Source: Phycisphaeraceae bacterium (GTDB lineage: Bacteria > Planctomycetota > Phycisphaerae > Phycisphaerales > Phycisphaeraceae). Taken from it: a DNA stretch of 64,000 nt. The stretch spans positions 27,389 to 91,388 of the forward strand of contig JAFIFY010000136.1 in the NCBI GenBank assembly GCA_020831765.1. The letters run 5' to 3'. The translations under genes were made by a program, and so were the position numbers. Below, in pieces: positions 1 through 8,717 of this stretch (its first letter is position 1; the number at the start of each line of letters is the position of its first letter). Under the pieces are notes generated by a model, which ran no database searches, had not been told where the DNA came from, and worked only from the letters and a program-made list of their open reading frames with translations.

Positions 1-312
1 TTGGTGAAGTTCGTCAGTTGGGTAACCCTTCAGGTCCAGTGGTGACGGCGTCCCGGGTTGTGCGCGGCGATGCCGCCGCTGGCACAGATCGTGTCCGTGA
101 GCACCAAGGGAGCGGCGCGGCGACGCCGAGGCCCCGGAGGGCACGCGGTTCCTGAGCAACCGCCACCCGGAGACGATCGCATGGGTGGCGCCAGGTTGGG
201 CGGTGTGGATCGCTGGCACTGGCCGACTCATCCACCTCCAGTTCTCGCCACGGCATATTACCGTCTCCCGCAGGCCGCGGCATGGCGGAGCGTGCCACAA
301 TATGATCATGGC
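1..312. other. Left-edge stretch without a supported gene
   Basis: I see no convincing coding frame here. A reading frame open on the plus strand from about 58 runs into the regulator gene, but its first 85 or so codons lack a family match and cross the promoter-like block at 278-319, so I treat it as upstream region. The window starts mid-locus, so the end of another gene could lie in the first 45 bases. Confidence 0.4.
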
Positions 313-319
313 ATGCCAG
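278..319 (+). promoter_or_regulatory. Promoter/operator block of the XylR-like regulator gene (direct TGCCA repeats)
   Basis: Two TGCCA half-sites lie at 293-297 and 314-318, exactly 21 bp apart, the two-helical-turn spacing typical of AraC-family half-sites. Between them is a -10-like TATGAT (301-306) overlapping the palindrome ATGATCAT (302-309). No good -35 is visible, which suits an activator-dependent promoter. An almost identical block occurs at 5301-5339. Autoregulation by the downstream gene product is inferred. Confidence 0.5.
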
Positions 320-324
320 GCCCA

Positions 325-1536
325 ATGAACAGCCCGGAGCCGGGCCGGACCGCCTCCCCCGCTCGAGTCGCCTTGCGCCGCGTACTGGTGGCGTTCGATC
401 CCGGCCGATGGCGCTTCCGCGGTGCGCTGCGTGGGATCAACCGCTTTGCCGCCGGTCACGGGGAGTGGGATTTGATGATCGTGCGTTACAGCCGCGCCCT
501 GTGGCCGCTGAGCGGCGCGGCGTATGACGTCGATGGCATGTTCATCGATGCCGCGCCCGATTCGCTGGAACTGGCCGGCCGCCTCGGTGTCCCCTGCGTC
601 ACGCTTTCGGCCCACGCGGCGCTCGAAGCCATCCCGACGGTGGGTCATGATGATGAGGCGATCGGTCGGCTGGCGTTCGAGACGTTGGAGGGGCGTGGGC
701 TGCGGCGATTCGGCCTCTTTACCACCGGCGAGACGCACCGCCTGGATGTTCATCGCTTCAGTAGTGCGTTTCAGCGGCATGTCGAGCAGGCCGGGCGAGC
801 GCTTGAAGTGTTCGTGATTGGCCCTCGGACACAGCAGCGTGGCCACTGGCTGCTCGATGACCAGATCGCCGATCTCGCCGATTGGCTGCGAGCGAGGGCG
901 CACCCATTGGGCCTTCTGGCGATCGATGATGAGCATGCGTGGCGCGCGGCCGAAGCCGCTCGGTTGGCCGGGCTGAACGTGCCCGGTGATGTGTGCATCC
1001 TTGGGGTCGGCGATGACGACTGCCTGTGCGAATCGTGCCAGCCGACGCTATCGAGCATCGCCCTGGACTACGAGCAGTTTGGATTTGAGGCGGCAAGGCT
1101 GCTTCACACGCTGTTGACCCATGACCAACAGCCCACGCCCCGCCCCGTCCCGCCGCTCGGTGTCATCGAGCGCGCCAGCACGGACATGCTGGCCATCGAA
1201 GACCGTCTGGTGTCCGATGCCCTGGCGATCATCCGCGATCACGCCGAGCGGCCGCCCGACATTGATGACCTGGCGGTTCGACTGCACACATCCCGCCGTA
1301 CGCTGTATCGCCGCTTCGTCGCCGCCCTGGGCTATACGCCCGGCGAAGCACTCCGACGGACGCGACTGGAGGCAGCGCGGCGGTTGATCGTGGGGACCGA
1401 TCTGAAACTCGTGACCGTCGCCGACCGCGTCGGCTTCCCGAGCATCTCGCAATTGAGCCGTGACATTCAGCGCGAATACGGCGCCCGTCCCAGCGTGCTC
1501 CGCCGCCGCGCCCAGCGACACCATCCGGCGAAATAA
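325..1536 (+). CDS. XylR-like AraC-family transcriptional regulator
   Basis: A 403-residue regulator, close to the roughly 390 residues of E. coli XylR. Residues 20-290 resemble a periplasmic-binding-protein/LacI-type sugar sensor (start LRRVLVAFDPGRW; later GDVCILGVGDDD), followed by an AraC-type double helix-turn-helix at about 300-400, including TSRRTLYRRF and the second helix region VADRVGFPSISQLSRD. In XylR-type proteins the sensor binds a pentose and the C-terminal domain activates sugar-use genes; the ligand here is inferred. ATG 325 was chosen over ATG 313 because the latter falls inside the conserved operator block; neither has a strong ribosome site. The downstream gene is convergent. 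A fragment of a paralog lies at 5341-5439. Confidence 0.8.
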   Translation: MNSPEPGRTASPARVALRRVLVAFDPGRWRFRGALRGINRFAAGHGEWDLMIVRYSRALWPLSGAAYDVDGMFIDAAPDSLELAGRLGVPCVTLSAHAALEAIPTVGHDDEAIGRLAFETLEGRGLRRFGLFTTGETHRLDVHRFSSAFQRHVEQAGRALEVFVIGPRTQQRGHWLLDDQIADLADWLRARAHPLGLLAIDDEHAWRAAEAARLAGLNVPGDVCILGVGDDDCLCESCQPTLSSIALDYEQFGFEAARLLHTLLTHDQQPTPRPVPPLGVIERASTDMLAIEDRLVSDALAIIRDHAERPPDIDDLAVRLHTSRRTLYRRFVAALGYTPGEALRRTRLEAARRLIVGTDLKLVTVADRVGFPSISQLSRDIQREYGARPSVLRRRAQRHHPAK

Positions 1537-1731
1537 ACCAGATCCGTTCCGATCACCGAGGGCATGGGGTGGCTTCGCTCGCGCATGATCGGCGATGGGG
1601 GTCGGAGCAACGATAGAAGCTCAAACTCGCCTGTGGGTGAACCGTTGTCCGTCGAAAACCCCCGGAATCGAATCGTGCGGCGGTCACGGGGAGATCACCC
1701 GGGGTCGGGCAGGCTGGTCGGAAGCGGGGGG

Positions 1732-3333
1732 TTACCGACGGCGCCGACTCAGCCCAAGCAAGCCGCCGATGCCCAGCAGCGCCAACGACGTCGGCTCAGG
1801 TATGGCGTCGAAGCCGGCAGCGCCGTCTACCGCGGGCATGTAATTCTGAAAGAGGATGAAGGCGTCGGCAAGGCCGACCCTGCCGTCTCCGTTGAAGTCG
1901 CCCATGGTCCAGTCCGCGTCGGTCGAACCCAGATTGGCTTGAAGAATGGCCAGGTCGAGGTCGTTGACGATCAGGTCGCTGTTGGCGTCGCCGAAGATGG
2001 GCGCTGCATAGATGGCGGTGTTGTAGCTCGTCCAACCGGACATGGACCCTTCCAGCCACAGCGCCTTGATGGGATTGGGTGTGTCATCCAATCGCCAAGG
2101 GGTAATGACCGTCGAGATACGGCCGACATCGGAGATTGCGCCCAGCGACTCCCATGTCTGCCCATTGTCGGTTGTGTACATGCGATGAACCTGGGACTGG
2201 CTGCCGGTGGCGTTCGTGGCTACGGCGACATAAAGCAGGTTGGGGTCATCCTGATCAATGGCGATGCTGTAGTTCTTTCGCTGCGGGTTGTTGTCCCAGC
2301 CAAGGGCAAGTTGCGCCACCTGGCTTGAGGACCATTCGCCGTTATCGTCCACGGTGGCCCAGTAGCCGAAATGGGGCGGTGAGCCTCCGGACTCGAACCC
2401 GTTGTAGTCCTGAACGGCCATGGTGACATAGGGTTTGCCGTCCTTGACCGACAAGTCGGCCCAAAGCGCCCGCTGCTGATTGTTTCCGTCGTTGCCCCAG
2501 TGCCAGATCGTGTCGAACAGATGGGTATCGGCGCTGGTCAACTCCGGGAAGTCGCCGAGGTTGAAGGTGTGCGTGCCATCGGCCCGGTAGAAACCCTGCG
2601 TGTTGATGTCGTAGCGAACGTAGTAAATCCCTTCGACCCGACCGATACTCCGTCCGACCAGACTCTCACCCCAGCCGACCCGTGCCCCGACCATATGTAT
2701 GCTGTCACCTTCGATGTAGGCTTGGGTGTAGCTACGGTCCTGGCTCAACCCCCTACCGAGCCCGAAAAGCCGATCGAACTGGGTGAAGGTGCTTCCGCCG
2801 TCGGTCGAGGTCCACATACCGGTCTGGCGCCTGCCCGAGAGGTAGTTGACCACCTGATACAGATCACCCGTACTTTCATGCACCATGGGAAAGAACTGCC
2901 GGCCCTGATTGAAGCCGGAGTTCGTGCTGGATTGAATCGGTCCGAAGCTGGTGACATCCCCGGGGTTCTCACTGACTCGCCAGTACGTTCGTCCATCGTT
3001 GTAGACCGCGCCCTGATTGAATGGGACGTGGATGTGGCCGTCGGGCCGGACCATGATGGCTCCAGCCTGGTGAAGGTCGCCGTAGGTCTGGTAGACCAGT
3101 CCCGTCTCGATGTTGCCCGTGGCCACCTCGTAGGATTTGGCGAAGATGTCGCCACCGGAGGTGATGTAATTCATGAACAGCTTGCCATCGGCATAGACGG
3201 CATGCGGCCCGTTGTAACCCCAGGAACCATTCGGTGCGAGCATGGTTGGTGTCTGCGCACTGGTCTGGACGGCAATCGCAAGGGAAGCCGCATAGGCGAA
3301 TGCGAAGTACAGCTTGGTGGAGGCGGTGATCAC
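1732..3333 (-). CDS. Secreted BNR-type beta-propeller protein with dockerin-like repeat and PEP-CTERM tail
   Basis: A 533-residue exported protein. GTG 3333 is chosen because GAGGAG lies eight bases upstream and it places a signal peptide (KLYFAFAYAASLAIAVQTSA) at the N-terminus. Residues about 30-430 look like the BNR_4-type propeller family, with PHAVYADGKLFMNYI and MVRPDGHIHVPFNQG near the start and BNR-like blocks (STDGGSTF, TTDNGQTW). Residues about 450-505 hold a dockerin/EF-hand-like pair (GDANSDLIVNDLD, GDFNGDGRVGLAD). The C-terminus is PEPTSLALLGIGGLLGLSRR, a PEP-CTERM sorting signal. BNR_4 proteins include polysaccharide-active enzymes, but no activity can be assigned here. It follows two other PEP-CTERM genes, separated from them by a terminator. 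Confidence 0.75.
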   Translation of the reverse strand: MITASTKLYFAFAYAASLAIAVQTSAQTPTMLAPNGSWGYNGPHAVYADGKLFMNYITSGGDIFAKSYEVATGNIETGLVYQTYGDLHQAGAIMVRPDGHIHVPFNQGAVYNDGRTYWRVSENPGDVTSFGPIQSSTNSGFNQGRQFFPMVHESTGDLYQVVNYLSGRRQTGMWTSTDGGSTFTQFDRLFGLGRGLSQDRSYTQAYIEGDSIHMVGARVGWGESLVGRSIGRVEGIYYVRYDINTQGFYRADGTHTFNLGDFPELTSADTHLFDTIWHWGNDGNNQQRALWADLSVKDGKPYVTMAVQDYNGFESGGSPPHFGYWATVDDNGEWSSSQVAQLALGWDNNPQRKNYSIAIDQDDPNLLYVAVATNATGSQSQVHRMYTTDNGQTWESLGAISDVGRISTVITPWRLDDTPNPIKALWLEGSMSGWTSYNTAIYAAPIFGDANSDLIVNDLDLAILQANLGSTDADWTMGDFNGDGRVGLADAFILFQNYMPAVDGAAGFDAIPEPTSLALLGIGGLLGLSRRRR

Positions 3334-3404
3334 GGTCGAAAGCTCCTCAAAAGGCTTGCCGTCAGGGTGTTGGCCATGGTCGCCCCGACGTCGATGGGCA
3401 ATCA

Positions 3405-3440
3405 ACAAAAACGGGCGGAGACGAAATGTCTTCCGCCCGA
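3405..3440 (-). terminator. Rho-independent terminator after the PEP-CTERM gene at 3467-4258
   Basis: On the minus strand an 8-bp stem (CGGGCGGA at 3432-3439 read in reverse, paired with 3412-3419) encloses an 11-12-base loop and is followed by TTTTTG. It lies 27 bases past the stop codon of the gene at 3467-4258, separating it from the propeller gene at 1732-3333. Confidence 0.8.
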
Positions 3441-3466
3441 CTTTGTTGGTGCTTGTATCGGTCAAT

Positions 3467-4258
3467 CTAAGGCCTGCGACGAAGCAGCAGCAGGCCGCCA
3501 ACGCTCAGCAGGGCGAGGCTGGCCGGTTCGGGGATCAGAAGCGTGACGTTGTCGATGAAGATATTTCCTTCGGCATTGGTCGCCGTTGCTCCGCCGAAGT
3601 AAATACGGAAATCAACGGTATCGGTCGCGGTGATCCCAAGGTCCGCCGAATATCGGTTCCAGGAAAAAACCGCGCTCGCGGGCCTGATGACATTGAGCGA
3701 GCCGTTGTCGCCGAAATCGATGGCCGCATCAGCCGGATCGTCGATAAATCCCTGTCCTTCACCGAAAACCGTCTGCGTGGAAAAACCATCGGTGCTGTAG
3801 GCAAAACGGACGTGGTCGGGGCCGCTGCCACGCCAGCCGATATCCAGCACGAGTGAATCCAGGTGAATCGATTCTCCTGGATCAAGCGTAATGCTGAAGG
3901 TGAAGGCGTGGGTGTCAATATCTGAAAATACCCGTCCGAACGCTCGACCATTGGCACCCGACCAGGCCGCCTCGCCCAGACTCTGGATTGGGTCGCCTCC
4001 GGCGTAACTCGTACCATCGGCGTCGATCCCTTTGCCGCCACTTTGCCCCCCGTTGGATGGCGAAAAAGTGAAGCCCACGGCCGAGGCGCTGACCCCGGGC
4101 GCTGTCGAAGTCGCATTCAAATTGCTGGCGAATTGCCACTGAGCCACGGTATCCGGGCCGGGCGTCAGGTCGACCACCGCCGCACCAGCGGCACCGGACA
4201 TGCCGACGCACGTCCCCGCCATTACGGTCAACATATGCTTGAGTCTGAGTCTGCTCAT
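3467..4258 (-). CDS. PEP-CTERM protein, paralog A
   Basis: A 263-residue exported protein of unknown function. ATG 4258 has GAAGGAG about ten bases upstream. An N-terminal signal peptide (LTVMAGTCVGMSGAAGA) precedes a region predicted as mostly beta-strand, with a jelly-roll-like character (FTFSITLDPGESIHLDSLVL, VDFRIYFGG). The C-terminus is PEPASLALLSVGGLLLLRRR, the PEP-CTERM sorting signal, which in known systems is processed by an exosortase; none is seen in this window. It is a tandem paralog of the gene at 4323-5165, 64 bases upstream on the same strand, and the two probably share a transcript that ends at the terminator at 3405-3440. Confidence 0.8.
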   Translation of the reverse strand: MSRLRLKHMLTVMAGTCVGMSGAAGAAVVDLTPGPDTVAQWQFASNLNATSTAPGVSASAVGFTFSPSNGGQSGGKGIDADGTSYAGGDPIQSLGEAAWSGANGRAFGRVFSDIDTHAFTFSITLDPGESIHLDSLVLDIGWRGSGPDHVRFAYSTDGFSTQTVFGEGQGFIDDPADAAIDFGDNGSLNVIRPASAVFSWNRYSADLGITATDTVDFRIYFGGATATNAEGNIFIDNVTLLIPEPASLALLSVGGLLLLRRRP

Positions 4259-4322
4259 GGTTCCATTTCTCCTTCGATCCATAAAAGTCTAAACTCTGTT
4301 CTTCACGCCTGTATAGGTCGCT

Positions 4323-5165
4323 CTAAGGCCGTCGACGAAGCAAGAGCAGGCCGCCAACGCCCAGCAGAGCGAGGCTGGCTGGCTCGGGGATGACTTGGCC
4401 TGTGATGGTGAGGTTTCCAAGCAGGAGGCTGTTTGCTGGATCCGTACCGGAACCTCCGCCAGCGGCATAGATGCGAAAGTAAACATCACCGGTGAGGTTC
4501 TGGCCCTCAGTGCCTTCAAGGTCATCGTGGACAAACCGATTCCACGAACTGCCAAAATTGCCGGATCCCTTCACCATGTTGAGGGAGCCATCGGCACCGT
4601 ACCCCATCCCGGCGTCGCCTTCATTGTCGATAAAGCCGTCGCCGCCACCGATGAACACCTCACTGGTGAACGAGGAATCAAGGCTGTAAACGACTCGAAA
4701 AGCGCTGGGGCCACTGCTTCGAGGGCCGAAGTCGGCCACGACGCTCTCGAGGTTGAGCCAGTAACCATCCGCGATGGAGATGCTGAACTCCAGCGCCTTC
4801 GTGGCCGTTGCGATATCCGACTCGTCCCAGGCTCGCGAAAAGTAATATCCCGACTCACCGACCACATCTCGAAAGTCCACGTTCTGCACCGGACTCGGCG
4901 GATCACCGTAGGTGCCGCCATCAGCCGAGGGCCTGTGGTTCGTGCTGAAGCCGGAGCCGGCCGGACTGAAGGTTAAGCCCACATTGCTCGCGGATGCGAC
5001 GTTGTCTCCGATGGTTGTCGCGCTCAGGCTGCTCTCGAGCGTCCACTGCGCCACAGTGTTCGAACCGGGCGTCAGGTCGATCACCCCAGCTTGGGCTGCG
5101 CCGGACATGCCGACGCACGTCCCCGCCATCACGGTCAACACATGCTTGATATTGAGTCTGCTCAT
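4323..5165 (-). CDS. PEP-CTERM protein, paralog B
   Basis: A 280-residue exported protein, paralogous to the gene at 3467-4258. ATG 5165 has AAAGGAG upstream. The signal peptide (LTVMAGTCVGMSGAAQAG) and the first mature residues (DLTPGSNTVAQW) nearly match paralog A, as does the tail PEPASLALLGVGGLLLLRRR; the middle is much more diverged, with shared islands such as DGFIDNEGDAG and DGSLNMV. Function is unknown; a secreted carbohydrate- or matrix-associated beta-sandwich is a guess. Its promoter would lie in 5166-5340, where the AraC-type operator block at 5301-5339 sits divergently. Confidence 0.8.
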   Translation of the reverse strand: MSRLNIKHVLTVMAGTCVGMSGAAQAGVIDLTPGSNTVAQWTLESSLSATTIGDNVASASNVGLTFSPAGSGFSTNHRPSADGGTYGDPPSPVQNVDFRDVVGESGYYFSRAWDESDIATATKALEFSISIADGYWLNLESVVADFGPRSSGPSAFRVVYSLDSSFTSEVFIGGGDGFIDNEGDAGMGYGADGSLNMVKGSGNFGSSWNRFVHDDLEGTEGQNLTGDVYFRIYAAGGGSGTDPANSLLLGNLTITGQVIPEPASLALLGVGGLLLLRRRP

Positions 5166-5300
5166 CGTTCCTTTTCTCCTTTGATCCACGAAAAAATTAC
5201 ATATGGCCCTCACGCTGAGAGGCCTACCGCGACTACGGAGACCGAGCGGCCTCCTCCAATTGCGGCGAAATAGACTCTACACTAGGTTGTGGCGTGGAGA

Positions 5301-5339
5301 TTGGCGTAGCGTGCCAAAATATGATCATGACGTGCCAAG
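5301..5339 (+). promoter_or_regulatory. Second copy of the AraC-type promoter/operator block
   Basis: TGCCA half-sites at 5312-5316 and 5333-5337 are again 21 bp apart and flank TATGAT (5320-5325)/ATGATCAT (5321-5328). The block matches 278-319 at nearly every position, including the left flank GGCGTAGCGTGCCA (GGCGGAGCGTGCCA in copy 1). It sits between the first PEP-CTERM gene, transcribed leftward, and the regulator remnant at 5341-5439, so it could serve either direction. Confidence 0.5.
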
Positions 5340-5340
5340 G

Positions 5341-5439
5341 CGACCGAAAAAGGTGCCGCCGGGCCGGCTTGCGGCTTCCCGGATGCACTCGCGCAGCTTG
5401 CTGATCGCGTTCGGCCCCCGGCTGATGGCACTTCCGCGG
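5341..5439 (+). pseudogene. Decayed 5' fragment of a XylR-like regulator paralog
   Basis: Directly after the copied operator block, the DNA still aligns with the first 35 or so codons of the regulator at 325-1536: the frame from ATG 5383 reads SRSLLIAFGP against RRVLVAFDPG, and the DNA around 5399-5439 matches 394-434 at roughly four of five positions. A one-base insertion within the C-run at about 5414-5419 breaks the frame, and similarity stops near 5440, about 50 bases before the putA stop codon. No sensor or helix-turn-helix region remains. Probably the relic of a second regulator once divergent from the PEP-CTERM genes. Confidence 0.6.
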
Positions 5440-5486
5440 AAGACTTTCGGAGATTCCGGGGGGCCTGGCACTTCCCGGGGGCGGGG
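5431..5486 (-). repeat. CCCCCGGAA-type repeat downstream of putA
   Basis: Immediately after the putA stop codon the minus strand carries CCCCCGGGAAGTGCC and then CCCCCCGGAATC (plus-strand 5454-5463 and 5471-5486), and further on GCGGAAGTGCC. Similar elements follow sufS (12303-12361), hemC (62736-62830) and the RND permease (33258-33328). No terminator-like hairpin with a T-run is present. Confidence 0.45.
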
Positions 5487-5489
5487 TGT

Positions 5490-8400
5490 TTACTCGGAGA
5501 GGTCGATGGCCAGGGATTCATCGGGGGCGAAGCCGCGGCGGAGCGTCTCTTCGGTGATGGTTCTGGCTTCGACGAACTGGTGGAGATAGTCCGGGCCGCC
5601 GGCCTTGGCGCCGACGCCGCTGAGCTTGAACCCGCCGAACGGTTGGCGCCCGACGATCGAGCCGGTGATGGGTCGGTTGATGTAGAGGTTGCCCACCTCG
5701 AAACGCTCGCGCGCCATGCTGCAATGAATCGGACTTCTCGAGTAGATGCCGCCGGTCAGGGCGTATGGGGTGTTGTTGGCGATTCGCAGTGCCGTCTCGA
5801 AGTCCGGCGCGGCGATGATGGCCAGCACAGGGCCGAAGATTTCTTCCTGGGCCAGGGGTGAATCGGGATCGACATCGGCGAATACGGTCGGCCCGACGTA
5901 ATGGCCGGGCGTTGGGGCGCGGGATTCCAGAAGACAGGTTGCCTGTTCCCTGCCTCGCTCGATGGCCTGGCCGATGCGCTGTTGCGCCTCGGAATCGATC
6001 ACGGGCGGGACGATGTTGGCCGGGTCGGCGGGATCGCCGATGCGCAGACTTCGCGCGGCTTCGACAACCCGTCGGCCAAACGCGCGAATCTGCCCGCCCA
6101 CCACGATGACACGTGAACAGGCCGAGCATTTCTGCCCGGCATAACCAAAGGCCGAATCCACCACGCCGCGCACCGCATCGTCGGGATCGGCATCATCATC
6201 GACGATAATGGAATTCTTGCCGCCCATCTCGGCGACAATGCGGCGGATGTGGTGTTGCCCTTCGGCGACCTTCGCGCCGCTGTGGTTGATCCAGCAGCCG
6301 ACCTTTCGCGAGCCGGTGAAGCTGACAAAGCGGATGCGCGGATGCTCGACCAACGCTGCGCCCAGTTCATCATCGCCGGGAAGAAAGCCGATCACGCCCG
6401 GTGGCAGGCCGACCTCTTTACTGATCAGAAGTTCGACCAGTTTGCCGGCGATGGCGGGCGTCTGGGGCGCGGGCTTGAGGATGACGGCGTTGCCGGTGAC
6501 CAGGGGCGCGGCGATCATGCCCGTGACGATGGCCAGCGGGAAGTTCCAGGGCGTGATGACCGCGCCGATGCCCCGTGGCTGGTAGTGATAGCGATTGGTC
6601 TCACCGGGCACATTGAGCCAAAGTCCACGATCCAGCACCACCGCCTGGCGGGCGTAATACTCCAGAAAGTCGATCGCTTCGCAGACATCGCCATCGGCAT
6701 CGGCCCAGGGCTTGCCCGCTTCGAGGATGATGCGGGCGGTCAGTTCATCCCGTCGTTGACGAATCGCCTCAGCAGCGCGGATCATGCACGCAGCGCGTTC
6801 CGATGCCGGTACCCGGCGCCAGCTTTCAAACGCGCGTTCACCGACCTCGATCGCGCGCTTCATCTCCCCGGCCCCGGCCAGGTGAACCCGGGCGATGACC
6901 TGATCGGGCGCGGCGGGATTGGTCGAACGATCCAGTCGATCGGTGGTGATGGCACGGCCGTCGATCAGTGGCCGGCAGGTCCACGCTCCGGCGGAGCGGA
7001 CCTTGTCGATCGCTTCGTGGAGATTCCCGCGTTCCCTCGGGTCGGTGAAGCGGCGAACGGGTTCGGGCTGGTATTCGGGCAGTTCGGCAAGCGAATCGAT
7101 GGCGCGGGTTTGTGAAGTGGTCGCCATGTTGGGCTCCGTGGTGTTCTCCAAAGCCGGGGCTGGCGCGCTGCCCTCGGCTCGCTGGGGTTGGTTCGATCGA
7201 TCTTCAATGCCAACATCGCCGGGTGGAGCCAGCAGCGTGTCCGGGTCCATGCCTTGGGCAAAGCCCATACGCAGGAAGGACTGGCTGGAGGTATTCTCCA
7301 GCAGGCGGCGAACCAGGTAAGCCATGCCGGGCAGCAGCTCGCCAAAGGGCACATAGATGCGCAGCGGGTGGCCCTGGCTCACCATGGCCCGTTTGAGCTT
7401 TTCGGCCATGCCGTAAAGCATCTGGAACTCGAAGCGCGAGTGCTCCAGTTTCAGCGAACGAGCCATGGCGACGGCCAACGCCAGCGAACGGACATTGTGC
7501 GTCGCCACGGCCGCTTCGATGTGTGGATGGGCATTGAGCAGCTTCCAGAGGCAACGCTCATAGGACCGATCGGTGTCCGCCTTGCGTGTCCAGACGGGGA
7601 TGGGCCAGCCGCGCTGCTGCGCGATGACGGTTTCGTAATCCCAGTAAGCGCCGCGCACCAGGCGGACCATGATCGGGGCCGGCCGGTCCGCGGCCCAGCG
7701 GATCAACGCTTCGAGGTCATCTTCGGTCTCGCGCAGATACGCCTGCATGGCGATGCCCACATCGGGCCAGTCGCGCAGCTCCGGCTCCATGAGCAACTCC
7801 CGGAACACGCGCAGGGTGATCTGCTTGGTGTCGTACTGCTCCATGTCCAGGTTGATCAGCGCGCCGTGCTTTCTGGCTTCAAGCATGATCGGGCGCAGGC
7901 GGTCGCGGACCACGGCCGCGGTATGTGCCGGGTGCAGGGCGCGGAACTGTGAGCAAAGGGCGGTGATCTTGACCGAGACATTGAGAACCGGGGCCGCGGG
8001 CCGATCGCCGTTGAGCCACGGGCGTTGGACGGCCAGGCCGCGGACATGGGGTGACAAGCGACGGATCAGATCGAGGCAGCGAGCCTGATAGCTTTCGGCT
8101 TCCTGTTCCGAGAGCGTGGCTTCGCCGAGCAGATCGAGCGTGAAGCCCATGCCGCGCCGGGCAAGCTTCCTGATGGCGGGGAGGATCGAATCCGCATCGT
8201 GGCCCGCGATGAAGCTGTGAGCCATCATCCCCGCCGCGCCTCGAACCAACGCGCTGATCGCGTGGGCCAGGGGCCCGGATTCGGAGTGGCGAAGCAGCGT
8301 GTTCAGGAGCGCGGGGCGTCGGCCGATCAGAGGCAGGCCGGCAAGCACCTTGGGTTGATGGGTGAAATACTCGCGCAGATGCCGGACAAGCCCGGTATCG

Positions 8401-8609
8401 TTCTCTTCCAGTGCCGGCAGCACATCGACAAAGCGCAGCGCCTGAACGCGCAGCCGTTCATCGGCCATCAACCGCGTCATCACCGGGCCGCCCGGCACCG
8501 CCGAGCCGCGTTGACGGGCAGCGCTGGCCAACAGTTCACGGCCGATGGCCGTTGCGGTCGATTCGATCGAGCCCGGGTGATTGTCGGTCCGGGCGATGGC
8601 CTGATGCAT
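5490..8609 (-). CDS. putA: Bifunctional proline dehydrogenase / delta-1-pyrroline-5-carboxylate dehydrogenase
   Basis: A 1039-residue fused enzyme that oxidises proline to P5C (FAD-dependent) and then to glutamate (NAD-dependent). ATG 8609 has GGAG seven bases upstream. Residues about 120-465 are the proline dehydrogenase barrel (LNVSVKITALCSQF, LINLDMEQYD, VRLVRGAYWDYE, FEFQMLYGMA). A linker with a run of small and polar residues leads to the aldehyde dehydrogenase domain, about 520-1020 (AVITPWNFPLAIVTGM, FTGSRKVG, EMGGKNSIIVDDD), with catalytic Cys828 in GQKCSACSR. There is no N-terminal ribbon-helix-helix domain, so unlike E. coli PutA it should not be an autorepressor. It appears monocistronic, with recX 108 bases upstream. 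Confidence 0.93.
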   Translation of the reverse strand: MHQAIARTDNHPGSIESTATAIGRELLASAARQRGSAVPGGPVMTRLMADERLRVQALRFVDVLPALEENDTGLVRHLREYFTHQPKVLAGLPLIGRRPALLNTLLRHSESGPLAHAISALVRGAAGMMAHSFIAGHDADSILPAIRKLARRGMGFTLDLLGEATLSEQEAESYQARCLDLIRRLSPHVRGLAVQRPWLNGDRPAAPVLNVSVKITALCSQFRALHPAHTAAVVRDRLRPIMLEARKHGALINLDMEQYDTKQITLRVFRELLMEPELRDWPDVGIAMQAYLRETEDDLEALIRWAADRPAPIMVRLVRGAYWDYETVIAQQRGWPIPVWTRKADTDRSYERCLWKLLNAHPHIEAAVATHNVRSLALAVAMARSLKLEHSRFEFQMLYGMAEKLKRAMVSQGHPLRIYVPFGELLPGMAYLVRRLLENTSSQSFLRMGFAQGMDPDTLLAPPGDVGIEDRSNQPQRAEGSAPAPALENTTEPNMATTSQTRAIDSLAELPEYQPEPVRRFTDPRERGNLHEAIDKVRSAGAWTCRPLIDGRAITTDRLDRSTNPAAPDQVIARVHLAGAGEMKRAIEVGERAFESWRRVPASERAACMIRAAEAIRQRRDELTARIILEAGKPWADADGDVCEAIDFLEYYARQAVVLDRGLWLNVPGETNRYHYQPRGIGAVITPWNFPLAIVTGMIAAPLVTGNAVILKPAPQTPAIAGKLVELLISKEVGLPPGVIGFLPGDDELGAALVEHPRIRFVSFTGSRKVGCWINHSGAKVAEGQHHIRRIVAEMGGKNSIIVDDDADPDDAVRGVVDSAFGYAGQKCSACSRVIVVGGQIRAFGRRVVEAARSLRIGDPADPANIVPPVIDSEAQQRIGQAIERGREQATCLLESRAPTPGHYVGPTVFADVDPDSPLAQEEIFGPVLAIIAAPDFETALRIANNTPYALTGGIYSRSPIHCSMARERFEVGNLYINRPITGSIVGRQPFGGFKLSGVGAKAGGPDYLHQFVEARTITEETLRRGFAPDESLAIDLSE

Positions 8610-8717
8610 CCAGGGACTCCGAGGCAAGCCGGAAGTAAACCCGCCCAATCGTATGCTCGACTCGAGGCCGAACCGCGCATGATGCGCAATCTTCGAGCGT
8701 TGGTGGCCGGGGGCGGT

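Noticed and set aside
2385..2412. tRNA T-loop-like GGTTCGAGTCC on the minus strand
   Set aside because: It lies inside the propeller coding sequence (NGFESGG) and no cloverleaf or CCA can be formed.
2500..3546. 348-codon plus-strand frame opposite the beta-propeller gene
   Set aside because: Shadow of the minus-strand PEP-CTERM propeller gene, which has a signal peptide, repeats and a sorting tail.
5203..5589. 128-codon plus-strand frame spanning the operator copy and the end of putA
   Set aside because: Only its middle part resembles the regulator; the rest crosses an intergenic region and the antisense of putA, so it is treated as a pseudogene fragment, not a gene.
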